Part shown: positions 7,894 to 16,589 of the stretch, piece after piece
Position numbering within the stretch: the stretch's first letter is position 1
How the letters are laid out: each line of letters opens with the position of its first letter
Assembly: GCF_004346925.1 (NCBI RefSeq)
Contig: NZ_CP031167.1
Location: 2,996,001-3,060,000, forward strand
Direction of reading: 5' to 3'
DNA length: 64,000 nucleotides
Source of the DNA: Stenotrophomonas sp. ASS1
Lineage (GTDB): Bacteria; Pseudomonadota; Gammaproteobacteria; Xanthomonadales; Xanthomonadaceae
Notes under the pieces: model-generated
Databases searched by the model: none
Seen by the model: only the letters and a program-made list of their open reading frames with translations
Told to the model about the DNA's origin: nothing
Translations under genes and position numbers: made by a program

Positions 7894-9567
7894 TCACGCT
7901 TCGCGCACCAGAACCCCATCACGCAACCGGTACTGCGCATCCACCACGCCGTCGGGCAGGTCGTCGTGGGTGATCATCAGCAGGCTGCGCCCGTCCAGCA
8001 ACCCGGAGAGGTCCTGCAGCAACGCACGTGCGGTATCCACGTCCAGGCCTTCGGTCGGTTCGTCCAGCAGCAGGATCGGCGCATTGCGCAGCAGCGCGCG
8101 CGCCAGCGCCAGGCGTCGTGCCTGGCCGGCCGACATCGTCGCGCCGTTCTCGCCCACCCAGGTCTGCAGGCCACCGTTGCGCTCGGCCCACTCACCCAGG
8201 CGCACGCGACGCAGCACCGCCCACAACGCTGCGTCACTGGCATCGGGATCACCCAATCGCAGGTTCTCGGCCACGCTGCCGGCAAACACCGGCGCGTTCT
8301 GCGGCAGCCACGCCAGTTGCCGGTGCCAGTCGGCCTGGGCGAAATCACGCAGGTCGCGGCCCCCGTAGGTCAACCGTCCCTGTTGCGGATCCCATAACCG
8401 CAGCAGCAGGCTCGACAGGGTGGTCTTGCCACTGCCGCTGTCGCCGCGAATCGCGATCCGCTCGCCCGGCGCCAGGGTCAGCTGCAGGCCGGACAACACC
8501 GGCCGCGCCGCACCGGGCCACTGGAAGTGCACGTCATCCCAATGCACGCGCGCGGCCTGCGGCACCGCCTGCGGCGCCTGCGGGTCCTCCACCGTCGGCG
8601 GTTGCTCGACGATGGCCTGCAGGCGATCGGCGGCGATGCGCCCGGACTGCAGCGACTGCCAGGCCAGGCCCATGCCGGCCCACAGTTCGATCAGTGCCAC
8701 GGTGAGGAACACCAGACCCGCTGCCATTTCCGGCGCGATGCGCTGCTGTTCGGCCGCATGCAGGGCCAACGCCAGCATCGCCACCAGGCCCAGTCCGGCG
8801 ACCAGGCCATGCAGGGTCGAGGCCGCGATCAGGCGCCAGCGCCGACGACGATCCCGCGAAGCCAGCTGCTTGGCGGCCACGCGCACCTTCAACTGCCACG
8901 CTGCATCGGCATGCAACGCGGCCAGATCACCCGCGCCCTCCAGTCCTTCGAAGGCTGCGGTACGCAGGGCAGCACGATGCGCGGCACGGTCGGCCTCCTC
9001 ATCGTCGCGACCACGCACGCCCAGCCACGGCACACCGAAGGCGATCAGCAACGCCAGCACCGCCAGCAGTACCGCCGCAGACGGCAGGATCACAGCGGCC
9101 GAGGCGATCGCCACCAGTGACAGCGCACCCAGCGCCACCAGCGGCCCGATCGCACGCACCAGCAGGCCATCCACCTCATTGATGTCACCCAGCAGGCGTG
9201 CCAGCAGTTCGCCGGTACGCGTGGCCCCCAGCCGCGCCGGTGCCAGTGGCAGCGCGCGGCGGAAGAACCACACGCGCAGGTCGCGGGCGATGCGCAGCGT
9301 GGCATCGTGGCCGACCAGCTTCTCGAAGTAGCGCGACACGATGCGCGCCATGGTCAGGCCGCGGATGCCGGCCGACGGCGAAAAGAAGTTGAAGCCCTGC
9401 GCCAGCCCGGCCGCACCGGCCAGCGCAGCGGCGGTCAGGAAGCCACCGGACAGGCCCAGCAGGGCGGTGCCGGCCAGCATCGTGATCCACAGCAGCAGCA
9501 CGGTCAGCAGCAGGCGCGGGCGATGGCGCAGGAACACCGCGCGCAGCGAATCAGGCGAACGGCTCAT
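7894..9567 (-). CDS. cydC: CydC, ABC exporter subunit for cytochrome bd assembly
   Basis: This 557-residue half transporter has six membrane segments and a C-terminal ATPase with Walker A GDSGSGKTT, signature MSAGQARR and Walker B ILLLDEPTEG. CydDC is needed for assembly of cytochrome bd and exports thiol compounds (or handles haem) across the inner membrane. The start at 9567 (MSRSPDSLRAVF) overlaps the cydD stop by four bases and is preferred over a longer reading that would run into cydD. The divergent cydABX lies beyond cydD. Confidence 0.93.
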   Translation of the reverse strand: MSRSPDSLRAVFLRHRPRLLLTVLLLWITMLAGTALLGLSGGFLTAAALAGAAGLAQGFNFFSPSAGIRGLTMARIVSRYFEKLVGHDATLRIARDLRVWFFRRALPLAPARLGATRTGELLARLLGDINEVDGLLVRAIGPLVALGALSLVAIASAAVILPSAAVLLAVLALLIAFGVPWLGVRGRDDEEADRAAHRAALRTAAFEGLEGAGDLAALHADAAWQLKVRVAAKQLASRDRRRRWRLIAASTLHGLVAGLGLVAMLALALHAAEQQRIAPEMAAGLVFLTVALIELWAGMGLAWQSLQSGRIAADRLQAIVEQPPTVEDPQAPQAVPQAARVHWDDVHFQWPGAARPVLSGLQLTLAPGERIAIRGDSGSGKTTLSSLLLRLWDPQQGRLTYGGRDLRDFAQADWHRQLAWLPQNAPVFAGSVAENLRLGDPDASDAALWAVLRRVRLGEWAERNGGLQTWVGENGATMSAGQARRLALARALLRNAPILLLDEPTEGLDVDTARALLQDLSGLLDGRSLLMITHDDLPDGVVDAQYRLRDGVLVREA

Positions 9568-11309
9568 GCGCGCACCGCCTGTGCCGGCTCGACCAGGCGG
9601 CCTTCCGGCAACAGCAGGCAACGGTCAGCCCACGCGATCACCGCCGGGCTGTGGGTGGCGACCACCACGCTGCGGCCACGTGCATACGCGGCCAGGCTGC
9701 GCAGCAGTGCGGCCTCGGTATCGGCATCGAGGAACGCGGTGGGCTCGTCCAGCAGCAGCACCTGCGGATCACGCAGCAACAGGCGGGCCAGGCCGATGCG
9801 GCGGGCTTCGCCGCCGGACAGGCCGAAGCCACGTTCGCCGATCACCGTATCCAGGCCCTGTGGCAGGCGCTGTGCGAACTGCAGCACCTGCGAGGCCTCG
9901 GCCACTGCGCGCAACCGCGCATCGCTGGCGCCGGGATCTGCCAGGCGCAGGTTGTCGGCGATGCTGCCGTGGAACAGGTACGGCCGCTGGCTGGCATAGG
10001 CCACCTGCACGCCGGGCCGCAGCTGCAGCTTGCCGGCGCGCGGCGGCAACCATCCGGCCAGTGCTTCCAGCAGCGTGCTCTTGCCGGATCCGCTGGGGCC
10101 GACCAGGGCCAGGCGCTGGCCCGGTTCCAGCAGCACATCCAGATCCTGCAGCACGTCCTGCGGCGCGCCCAACGGGCGCAGCACCAGCCCCTGCGCCTGC
10201 AGCGGCGGCAATGCGGCCTCGGCCGGCTCCACCGCCAGCGGCACGATCTCGTTCTCGATCAGGCCCTGCTCATCGGGCAGCGACTGCAGCAGGCGCTCCA
10301 CCTCGGCGGCGGCAGCCAGTGCGTTGGCACGATCGTGGTAGTGCGCGGCCAGCCGCCGCAGCGGCGCGTAGAACTCCGGCGCCAGCAGCAGGCAGAACAG
10401 CCCAGCGCCCAGCGTCGGCACTGCTGCATGCAGCGTCATCAGGCCCAGATAGCTCAGGCCCAGGTACAGCGCAACCATCGCCACGCTCACCGAGGCGAAG
10501 AATTCCAGCACCGTGGACGACAGGAAGGCGATGCGCAGCACCTTCATCGTACGCACGCGCACGCCTTCGGCAGCGGCCGCGATGCCGTCCAGTTCGGCCT
10601 CGCCGCGGCCATACAGGCGCAGCAGGCCCAGACCCTTGATGCGGTCGGCGAAGTGGCCGCTCATCCGCGCCAGCTCGCCCAGCTGCGCACGGCCGGCGGC
10701 TTCAGCGCCCCAGCCCACCAGCATCATGAAGAACGGCACCAGCGGTGCGGTGAACAGCAGGATCAGCGCCACCACCCAATCCACCCAGGCCACTGCGGCC
10801 AGGATCAGCAGCGGCACCACCACCACTTCGGTGCGCACCGGCAGGAAGCCGCTGTAATAGCTCTCGATCGCATCACCGTGATGCAGCATCAGTTCGCCCA
10901 GCTCGCCGGTGCGGCGCTGGCGCAGCCACAGCGGCCCATGCCCAAGCAGGCGCGCGAACACACGCTCGCGCAGCGCCAACCGCGCAGCATCGGCCACATC
11001 ACCGGCAGCCGCCTGGGTGGCGCTGCCCAGCAGCGTGCGCAGCACCAGGATCACCGCCAGCCCAGCGAGCACCGGCAGGCCCGACGCCAGCGGTGCGCGT
11101 TCCACCAGCACCTGCTGCACCAGCCAGGCGATGGCAGCGGCCTGGCCGATCAGCAGCGCGCCAGACAGGCTGATGCACAGCGCCGCCAGACGCTGGCGAC
11201 CTCGAGCGGAGCGCGCAAGATCGGCCAGCCAGGCGGTGCGGGCACGCCGCTGGCGGGTCGTTTCGGCTTCCGGGGAAAGGCCGTCAGGGGTCGTTTCGGC
11301 AGCGCTCAA
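9564..11309 (-). CDS. cydD: CydD, ABC exporter subunit for cytochrome bd assembly
   Basis: This 581-residue partner of CydC has an N-terminal membrane domain, Walker A GPSGSGKST, signature GLSGGEARR and Walker B VLLLDEPTA. Together the two form the heterodimeric CydDC exporter. It is the first gene of the cydDC operon, divergent from cydABX across a 228-bp region with an FNR/Anr-type box. Both halves of the bd oxidase system could therefore respond to oxygen from one control region. Confidence 0.93.
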   Translation of the reverse strand: MSAAETTPDGLSPEAETTRQRRARTAWLADLARSARGRQRLAALCISLSGALLIGQAAAIAWLVQQVLVERAPLASGLPVLAGLAVILVLRTLLGSATQAAAGDVADAARLALRERVFARLLGHGPLWLRQRRTGELGELMLHHGDAIESYYSGFLPVRTEVVVVPLLILAAVAWVDWVVALILLFTAPLVPFFMMLVGWGAEAAGRAQLGELARMSGHFADRIKGLGLLRLYGRGEAELDGIAAAAEGVRVRTMKVLRIAFLSSTVLEFFASVSVAMVALYLGLSYLGLMTLHAAVPTLGAGLFCLLLAPEFYAPLRRLAAHYHDRANALAAAAEVERLLQSLPDEQGLIENEIVPLAVEPAEAALPPLQAQGLVLRPLGAPQDVLQDLDVLLEPGQRLALVGPSGSGKSTLLEALAGWLPPRAGKLQLRPGVQVAYASQRPYLFHGSIADNLRLADPGASDARLRAVAEASQVLQFAQRLPQGLDTVIGERGFGLSGGEARRIGLARLLLRDPQVLLLDEPTAFLDADTEAALLRSLAAYARGRSVVVATHSPAVIAWADRCLLLPEGRLVEPAQAVRA

Positions 11310-11433
11310 GGGGTCTTCACGGGTAACAGGGGAGACACGGCATTGTAGGCGCAGGCAACAGCCTCCCCCTGCGGCCGGCGGTCGCAGTCTTCATCGGGTT
11401 GGCATACGATCCTCCTGAATACCCATTCATACA

Positions 11434-11447
11434 TTGATCTGGATCAA
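11434..11447. promoter_or_regulatory. FNR/Anr-type operator between cydDC and cydABX
   Basis: The sequence TTGATCTGGATCAA is a perfect match to the FNR/Anr consensus TTGAT-N4-ATCAA. It sits 90 bp before the cydA start and 125 bp before the cydD start. If it activates cydA in class II geometry, the start site would be near 11482 with a weak -10 (CATCAT, 11470-11475). The rest of the 228-bp divergent region shows no other feature. Confidence 0.75.
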
Positions 11448-11537
11448 GGCTGTTTGAAGTAGTCGGTCACATCATTCACCCCGTAGACCACCCTTCCCGC
11501 CACCTGCAACGGCACTATCCAACGAGGTAGCCAGGCC

Positions 11538-13127
11538 ATGATTGATCAGACAGTCGTAGAACTGTCGCGGCTGCAATTCGCGCTGACCGCGATGTACCAC
11601 TTCCTATTCGTACCGCTCACCCTCGGCCTGTCCTTCATGGTAGCCATCATGGAGAGCGTGTACGTGATGACCGGCAAGGAGATCTGGCGCAGGATGACCC
11701 TGTTCTGGGGCGTCCTGTTCGGCATCAACTTCGCCATGGGCGTCGCCACCGGCATCGTCATGGAATTCCAGTTCGGCATGAACTGGTCCTACTACAGCCA
11801 CTACGTGGGTGACATCTTCGGTGCACCGCTGGCCATCGAAGGCCTGATGGCGTTCTTCCTGGAAGCCACCTTCGTCGGCCTGTTCTTCTTCGGTTGGAAC
11901 CGCCTGACCAAGGTCAAGCACCTGATGGTGACCTGGCTGATGGCGCTGGGCACCAACCTGTCGGCCATCTGGATCCTGATCGCCAACGGCTGGATGCAGA
12001 ACCCGACCGGCGCGGTGTTCAACCCGGAAACCATGCGCATGGAAGTCGTCGACTTCATGGCCGTGGTGTTCAACCCGGTGGCGCAGGCCAAGTTCGTGCA
12101 CACCGTCAGCGCCGGTTACGTGACTGGTGCAGTGTTCGTGATGGCGATCAGCGCCCTGTTCCTGCTGCGCAACAAGCACAAGGACCTGGCCCGTCGTTCG
12201 TTCGCCGTGGCCGCAGCCTTCGGCCTGCTGTCGTCGCTGTCGGTGGTGGTGCTGGGTGACGAGAGCGGTTACGCCGCCAGCGAACACCAGAAGATGAAGC
12301 TGGCCGCGATCGAAGCGATGTGGGAGACCGAGCGTGCACCGGCCGACTTCACCGCCTTCGGCATCCCGAACCAGGAAACCCACCAGAACGACTACGCGGT
12401 GAAGATCCCGTACCTGATGGGCCTGATCGCCACCCGTTCGTTGAACCAGCCGATCCCGGGCATCCTGGAACTGGTCGAGCGCGCCGAACACCGCGTGCGC
12501 GGCGGCCAGCTGGCCTACGGTGCGCTGGAACGCCTGCGCGCGAACAAGAACGACGTTGAAGCGCGCGAGATGTTCGACCGCCATTGGCAGGACCTGGGCC
12601 ATGGCCTGCTGCTCAAGCGCTACCGCGATGACATCCTCAACGCCACCCCGCAGGAAATCTCGCAGGCGGCGATGGACACCGTGCCGCGCGTGATGCCGCT
12701 GTTCTGGACCTTCCGCGTGATGGCCGGACTGGGCTTCTACCTCATCGCCTTCTTCGCGCTGGCCTTCTACTACTCCTGCCGCAACAACTTCCAGGACAAG
12801 CGCTGGTTCCTGCGCCTGGCCCTGTGGACGCTGCCGGCACCGTGGATCGCGATCGAATGTGGCTGGTTCGTGGCCGAATACGGTCGCCAGCCGTGGGCGG
12901 TCGACGGCGTGCTGCCGACCTTCTATGCAGCATCGGGCCTGGCCCTGCATGAAATCGTGCTGACCCTGGCCGGCTTCACCGCGATCTACACCGCGCTGAT
13001 CGTGGTCGAGATCAAGCTGATGCTCAAGGCGATCCGCAAGGGTCCGGACGAGGTGCTGCCGTCGCTGCAGTCGCCCCAGCCGCATGCTTCCCACAATGCC
13101 TCGGCGCCGGCCGCCGGCCAGGCCTGA
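11538..13127 (+). CDS. cydA: CydA, cytochrome bd ubiquinol oxidase subunit I
   Basis: CydA carries haems b558, b595 and d and oxidises quinol, reducing oxygen to water. The 529-residue protein has nine or so membrane helices. His21 in the opening helix corresponds to E. coli H19. The GRQPW motif (in ECGWFVAEYGRQPW) follows the quinol-binding loop. The length (E. coli 522) suggests the long Q-loop class. An AGGTAG lies before the ATG, and cydB follows after 15 bp. Confidence 0.96.
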   Translation: MIDQTVVELSRLQFALTAMYHFLFVPLTLGLSFMVAIMESVYVMTGKEIWRRMTLFWGVLFGINFAMGVATGIVMEFQFGMNWSYYSHYVGDIFGAPLAIEGLMAFFLEATFVGLFFFGWNRLTKVKHLMVTWLMALGTNLSAIWILIANGWMQNPTGAVFNPETMRMEVVDFMAVVFNPVAQAKFVHTVSAGYVTGAVFVMAISALFLLRNKHKDLARRSFAVAAAFGLLSSLSVVVLGDESGYAASEHQKMKLAAIEAMWETERAPADFTAFGIPNQETHQNDYAVKIPYLMGLIATRSLNQPIPGILELVERAEHRVRGGQLAYGALERLRANKNDVEAREMFDRHWQDLGHGLLLKRYRDDILNATPQEISQAAMDTVPRVMPLFWTFRVMAGLGFYLIAFFALAFYYSCRNNFQDKRWFLRLALWTLPAPWIAIECGWFVAEYGRQPWAVDGVLPTFYAASGLALHEIVLTLAGFTAIYTALIVVEIKLMLKAIRKGPDEVLPSLQSPQPHASHNASAPAAGQA

Positions 13128-13142
13128 GGCAGGAGAACCAAG

Positions 13143-14294
13143 ATGGATTTCATTCTTCTGGACTACACCACGCTGCGCGTGATCTGGTGGTTGCTGCTCG
13201 GCATCCTGCTGATCGGTTTCGCCGTGATGGATGGTTTCGACCTGGGCGTGGGCACCCTGCTGCCCTTCGTCGCCCGCAACGACGCTGAGCGCCGGCTGGT
13301 GATCAATACCATCGGTCCGGTATGGGAAGGCAACCAGGTATGGCTGGTGCTCGGTGGCGGTGCGATCTTCGCCGCCTGGCCGCCGCTGTATGCGGTCAGC
13401 TTCTCCGGGTTCTACCTGGCGATGTTCGTGATCCTGTTCGCCCTGATCCTGCGTCCGGTCGGCTTCAAGTTCCGCAGCAAGATGCCCAGCGAGCGCTGGC
13501 GCAACACCTGGGACTGGGCGCTGTTCATCGGCGGCTTCATCCCGGCGCTGATCATGGGCGTGGCAGTGGGCAACGTGGTGTTGGGCGTGCCGTTCCACTT
13601 CGATGACAGCATGCGCATCTTCTACACCGGCTCGTTCTTCGGCCTGCTGATGCCCTTCGCACTGCTGGCCGGCCTGCTCAGCGTGTCGATGCTGGTCGCC
13701 CACGGTGCCGCCATGCTGGTGCTGAAGACCGATGGCCCGGTGGCCGAGCGTGCGGCCCGCTTCGGCAGCATCGCCGCGATCATCGCCTTCGTGCTGTTCG
13801 CCGTCGGTGGCGCCTGGGTGGCCTTCGGCCTGCCGGGTTACCAGATCACCTCGCAGGTGGTCACCGATGGCGCCACCAATCCGCTGCTGAAGACCGCCGA
13901 ACTCGGCGCCGCCGGTGGCTGGATGCGCAACTACAGCACGATGCCGGCCACGATCCTGGCCCCGCTGCTCGGCCTGGCCGGCCTGCTGGCCAGTGCGGTG
14001 CTGCTGCGTGCCCGTCGCGGCGGCCTGGCCTTCATCGCCTCCGGTGCGGCCATCGCCGGCATCATCCTGACCGTCGGCTTCGCCATCTTCCCGTTCCTGC
14101 TACCGTCCTCGAGCCAGCCCACCTCCAGCCTGACCGTGTGGGATGCCTCGTCCAGCCACCTGACCCTGTGGATCATGCTGCTGGCCACGGCGGTGTTCCT
14201 CCCGATCATCATCGGTTACACCACCTGGGTGTACCGCGTGCTGAAGGGCAAGACCACCACCGAAGAGATGGGCAACAACCCGAACGCGTATTGA
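13143..14294 (+). CDS. cydB: CydB, cytochrome bd ubiquinol oxidase subunit II
   Basis: This 383-residue, eight- to nine-helix subunit pairs with CydA. It has the typical opening [27 protein letters not shown] and the motif [16 protein letters not shown] ribosome site (13131-13134) precedes the ATG. A SMAG palindrome lies between cydB and cydX, inside the operon, where it could lower or protect downstream message. Confidence 0.96.
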   Translation: MDFILLDYTTLRVIWWLLLGILLIGFAVMDGFDLGVGTLLPFVARNDAERRLVINTIGPVWEGNQVWLVLGGGAIFAAWPPLYAVSFSGFYLAMFVILFALILRPVGFKFRSKMPSERWRNTWDWALFIGGFIPALIMGVAVGNVVLGVPFHFDDSMRIFYTGSFFGLLMPFALLAGLLSVSMLVAHGAAMLVLKTDGPVAERAARFGSIAAIIAFVLFAVGGAWVAFGLPGYQITSQVVTDGATNPLLKTAELGAAGGWMRNYSTMPATILAPLLGLAGLLASAVLLRARRGGLAFIASGAAIAGIILTVGFAIFPFLLPSSSQPTSSLTVWDASSSHLTLWIMLLATAVFLPIIIGYTTWVYRVLKGKTTTEEMGNNPNAY

Positions 14295-14306
14295 TCGCTT
14301 GCATGT

Positions 14307-14331
14307 GTGCCGACCAACGGTCGGCACCTAC
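14307..14331. repeat. SMAG monomer between cydB and cydX
   Basis: GTGCCGACC-AAC-GGTCGGCAC is a perfect nine-base stem followed directly by CTAC (14328-14331), the reverse of GTAG. It lies inside the cydABX operon, 12 bp after the cydB stop and 21 bp before the cydX start. Confidence 0.85.
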
Positions 14332-14352
14332 CCGGAATGAAGGAGACTGATC

Positions 14353-14469
14353 ATGTGGTATTTCGCCTGGATTCTCGGCGCCGGCCTCGCCTCGACGGTG
14401 GCCATCCTCAATGGCATGTGGTTCGAAGCCCGCGAGCAGAACCGCATCGAGAAAGAAAATCGTCGCTGA
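14353..14469 (+). CDS. cydX: CydX, small subunit of cytochrome bd oxidase
   Basis: This 38-residue single-helix protein begins MWYFAWILGAGLAS and continues with a GMWFE motif and a charged tail ending in KENRR. It matches the CydX/YbgT family, which stabilises the haems of CydAB. AAGGAGA lies just before the ATG. The position directly after cydAB leaves little doubt. It is easily missed because of its size. Confidence 0.93.
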   Translation: MWYFAWILGAGLASTVAILNGMWFEAREQNRIEKENRR

Positions 14470-14483
14470 GCTGTAAAAAAACC

Positions 14484-14512
14484 TTGCCGCCTTGGCCTTC
14501 ACACGGTATCTT
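14484..14512 (+). promoter_or_regulatory. Promoter of first tRNA-Pro gene
   Basis: TTGCCG (14484-14489), a 17-base spacer and TATCTT (14507-14512) lie 12 bp before the tRNA. The following GC-rich stretch (AGGCGGCTCC) resembles a stringent-control discriminator. The arrangement is repeated before the second tRNA copy. Confidence 0.65.
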
Positions 14513-14524
14513 AGGCGGCTCCTT

Positions 14525-14601
<77 letters not shown>

Positions 14602-14618
14602 CTCATGTGGTCGCATTG

Positions 14619-14647
14619 AAGCCTGGTGAAGTCGTCCAGGCTTTTTT
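14619..14647 (+). terminator. Intrinsic terminator after tRNA-Pro copy 1
   Basis: The stem AAGCCTGG/CCAGGCTT (14619-14626 and 14636-14643) has a nine-base loop and runs into a T tract (14642-14647). It ends the first tRNA transcript. Confidence 0.85.
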
Positions 14648-14699
14648 GTTCCCTGAAGTGGCACTGCTTCGGCAGTGTGAAGAAAACGGCATTTACCCC

Positions 14700-14728
14700 T
14701 TGCCGCCATCAGGGTAAATCGCTAGAAT
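14700..14728 (+). promoter_or_regulatory. Promoter of second tRNA-Pro gene
   Basis: TTGCCG (14700-14705), a 17-base spacer and TAGAAT (14723-14728) lie 13 bp before the tRNA, with the same GGCGGCTCCC discriminator as copy 1. Each tRNA therefore has its own transcription unit. Confidence 0.7.
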
Positions 14729-14741
14729 AGGCGGCTCCCTT

Positions 14742-14818
<77 letters not shown>

Positions 14819-14838
14819 CTTCGGTGGTCACCAAGAAG

Positions 14839-14871
14839 CCTGGAAGACATCACTGTCCTCCGGGTTTTTTT
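14839..14871 (+). terminator. Intrinsic terminator after tRNA-Pro copy 2
   Basis: An imperfect stem, CCTGGAAGACA with TGTCCTCCGGG (two G-T pairs), is followed by a run of seven or eight T from 14864. Confidence 0.8.
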
Positions 14872-15040
14872 GTATCAAGCGCCAGGCCGCCCGCGTGACG
14901 GGACCTTGCCGCGCAGCGCACGTACAATGGCCGCGCTGCCGGCCCTCCTGCAGCCCCCACCCCCACCTGCCGCTTCGGCGTAGACCGATGCCGGCGCTGC
15001 ATGCCGTTGCTGCGGCGTGCGACACCTGCAAGGACCACCG

Positions 15041-16246
15041 ATGAGTTCCTCCCCTTCCGATTCGCCGTCGCTGCTGCACGGCCGTGTCCTCGCGTTTGCC
15101 GCGATCCTGCTGGCAGCGGTCAACCTGCGCACTGCGGTCACCTCGATCACCCCGCTGCTGGACGTGCTTGGCCAGCAGTTCGGCTTCGGCACCACCATGA
15201 CCGGCGTGCTGGGCATGCTGCCGACCGCCTCGTTCGCGCTGTTCGGCGTGGCCACGCCGGCATTGGCGCGGCGCCTGGGCCTGGAACGCACCACGCTGCT
15301 GGCGATGGTCATGGCGATGGCCGGCCTGCTGCTGCGTTCCAGCGCCGGCAACGTCGGCACGCTGCTGCTCGGTTCGGTGGTTGCACTGGCCGGCATGGGC
15401 ATCGGCAACGTGGTGGTGCCGCCGCTGGTGAAGCGCTATTTCGCCAGCAAGGTTGGCACCATGAGCACGCTGTACATCAGCGTGCTGCAGCTGGGCACGA
15501 TGCTGCCGGCGCTGCTGGCAGTGCCGGTAGCCAACGCTGCGGGCTGGCGCGTGTCGCTGGGCATGTGGGCGCTGCTGGCGCTGGCCGCCGCCCTGCCGTG
15601 GCTGCTGCTGGCCAGGCGCGCACCGAAGCCGCAGGCCGACGCCACCGATCCCACCGCACAGCCGCACGGCAAGGTCTGGCGCACGTCGCTGGGCTGGAGC
15701 ATGACGCTCATGTTCGGCATGACCTCGCTGATGACCTATTCGATGTTCACCTGGCTGCCGCGCATCGTGGTCGAGGCCGGTGGCACGCCCGCGTTCGGCG
15801 GCGTGATGGTCGCCGTGTTCTCGGCACTGGGCCTGCTGCCGTCGCTGGTCATTCCGTCGATGGCGGTGCGCCTGCAGAACCCGTTCCCGCTGGTGCTGAT
15901 CGGTTTCTTCTCGTTCGTGATCGCCTTCACCGGCCTGCTTGTGGCCCCGATGAAGGCGCCGCTGCTGTGGGCCTGCCTGCTCGGCGTCGGTCCGTCCACC
16001 TTCCCGCTGGCGCTGACCCTGATCAACCTGCGCACCCGCACCCCCACCGGCTCGGCCGCGCTGTCCGGGTTCATGCAGGGCGTGGGCTACAGCTTCAGCT
16101 GCCTGGGGCCGTTCCTGGTCGGCTGGCTGCACACCGTCAGCGACGGCTGGACGATCCCATTCAGCTTCCTGTTCGGCTGCGCCACCCTGATGCTGTGCGC
16201 CTCCTGGGTGGCCTGCAAGCCGCGCAAGCTGGAAGACCTCTGGTAA
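15041..16246 (+). CDS. MFS transporter of the CynX/NimT type
   Basis: This 401-residue protein has twelve predicted membrane helices. The opening LAAVNLRTAVTSITPLL and the overall pattern fit the CynX/NimT (cyanate/2-nitroimidazole) branch of the major facilitator superfamily. Substrate cannot be inferred. The ATG at 15041 is preferred over an upstream in-frame GTG (15017) because AAGGA lies seven bases before it. It appears to be a single-gene unit, with a SMAG-like stem directly after the stop. Confidence 0.85.
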   Translation: MSSSPSDSPSLLHGRVLAFAAILLAAVNLRTAVTSITPLLDVLGQQFGFGTTMTGVLGMLPTASFALFGVATPALARRLGLERTTLLAMVMAMAGLLLRSSAGNVGTLLLGSVVALAGMGIGNVVVPPLVKRYFASKVGTMSTLYISVLQLGTMLPALLAVPVANAAGWRVSLGMWALLALAAALPWLLLARRAPKPQADATDPTAQPHGKVWRTSLGWSMTLMFGMTSLMTYSMFTWLPRIVVEAGGTPAFGGVMVAVFSALGLLPSLVIPSMAVRLQNPFPLVLIGFFSFVIAFTGLLVAPMKAPLLWACLLGVGPSTFPLALTLINLRTRTPTGSAALSGFMQGVGYSFSCLGPFLVGWLHTVSDGWTIPFSFLFGCATLMLCASWVACKPRKLEDLW

Positions 16247-16251
16247 GCCAC

Positions 16252-16279
16252 GTGGGGCCTCGCAACCGGCCCCACCTAC
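16252..16279. repeat. SMAG-like stem after the MFS gene
   Basis: The stem GTGGGGCC/GGCCCCAC (16252-16259 and 16268-16275) is followed by CTAC (16276-16279). The arms differ from the common GCCGGCC type but keep the CTAC end. The remaining ~250 bp up to the Clp box hold only a local stem (GGGGCGGC/GCCGCCC near 16379-16397) and no gene. Confidence 0.65.
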
Positions 16280-16533
16280 CGCTCGTCAGCCCGTCTGCGC
16301 ATTTTGACGCCGGGCTGACAATTCCGGGCGGATAGTGCCCACGAATGCCCATCCTTGCCGCGTGCCGGCATCGGGCATGGGGGCGGCAGCGCCGCCCAGG
16401 CCACCACTCGGTGTGCGGGGGACTCTCGTTTCAGACAAGACATTGCAGGTCGCTGTCCTGGTTTCGCCCATCCCTGCTGGATGGGAGTTCGCGAGGGGAG
16501 TGACGCAGGCCACGGCCATCCCAAAATCTGGCA

Positions 16534-16549
16534 TGTGATGTGCGTCACA
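16534..16549. promoter_or_regulatory. CRP/Clp operator in front of pgaA
   Basis: TGTGATGTGCGTCACA is a perfect CRP-family palindrome (TGTGA-N6-TCACA). In Xanthomonadaceae such sites are bound by Clp, a CRP homologue whose DNA binding is relieved by cyclic di-GMP. The box ends only 40 bp before the pgaA ATG and the AGGGGG ribosome site lies in that gap. There is no room for a class II activated promoter between them, so the promoter is upstream, and the box could act as a block or as an activator of a start overlapping it. Confidence 0.75.
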
Positions 16550-16589
16550 TTTTTCAGGTTGTCTGGTTCGGAAGCCAAGGGGGTCCCCA

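Noticed and set aside
11604-13703. A 699-codon minus-strand frame opposite cydA/cydB
   Set aside because: It is a shadow of the bd oxidase genes, rich in His/Gln/Asp.
16280-16533. A cyclic di-GMP riboswitch in front of pgaA
   Set aside because: Only a simple GC stem is seen. The GEMM core sequence and layout could not be found.
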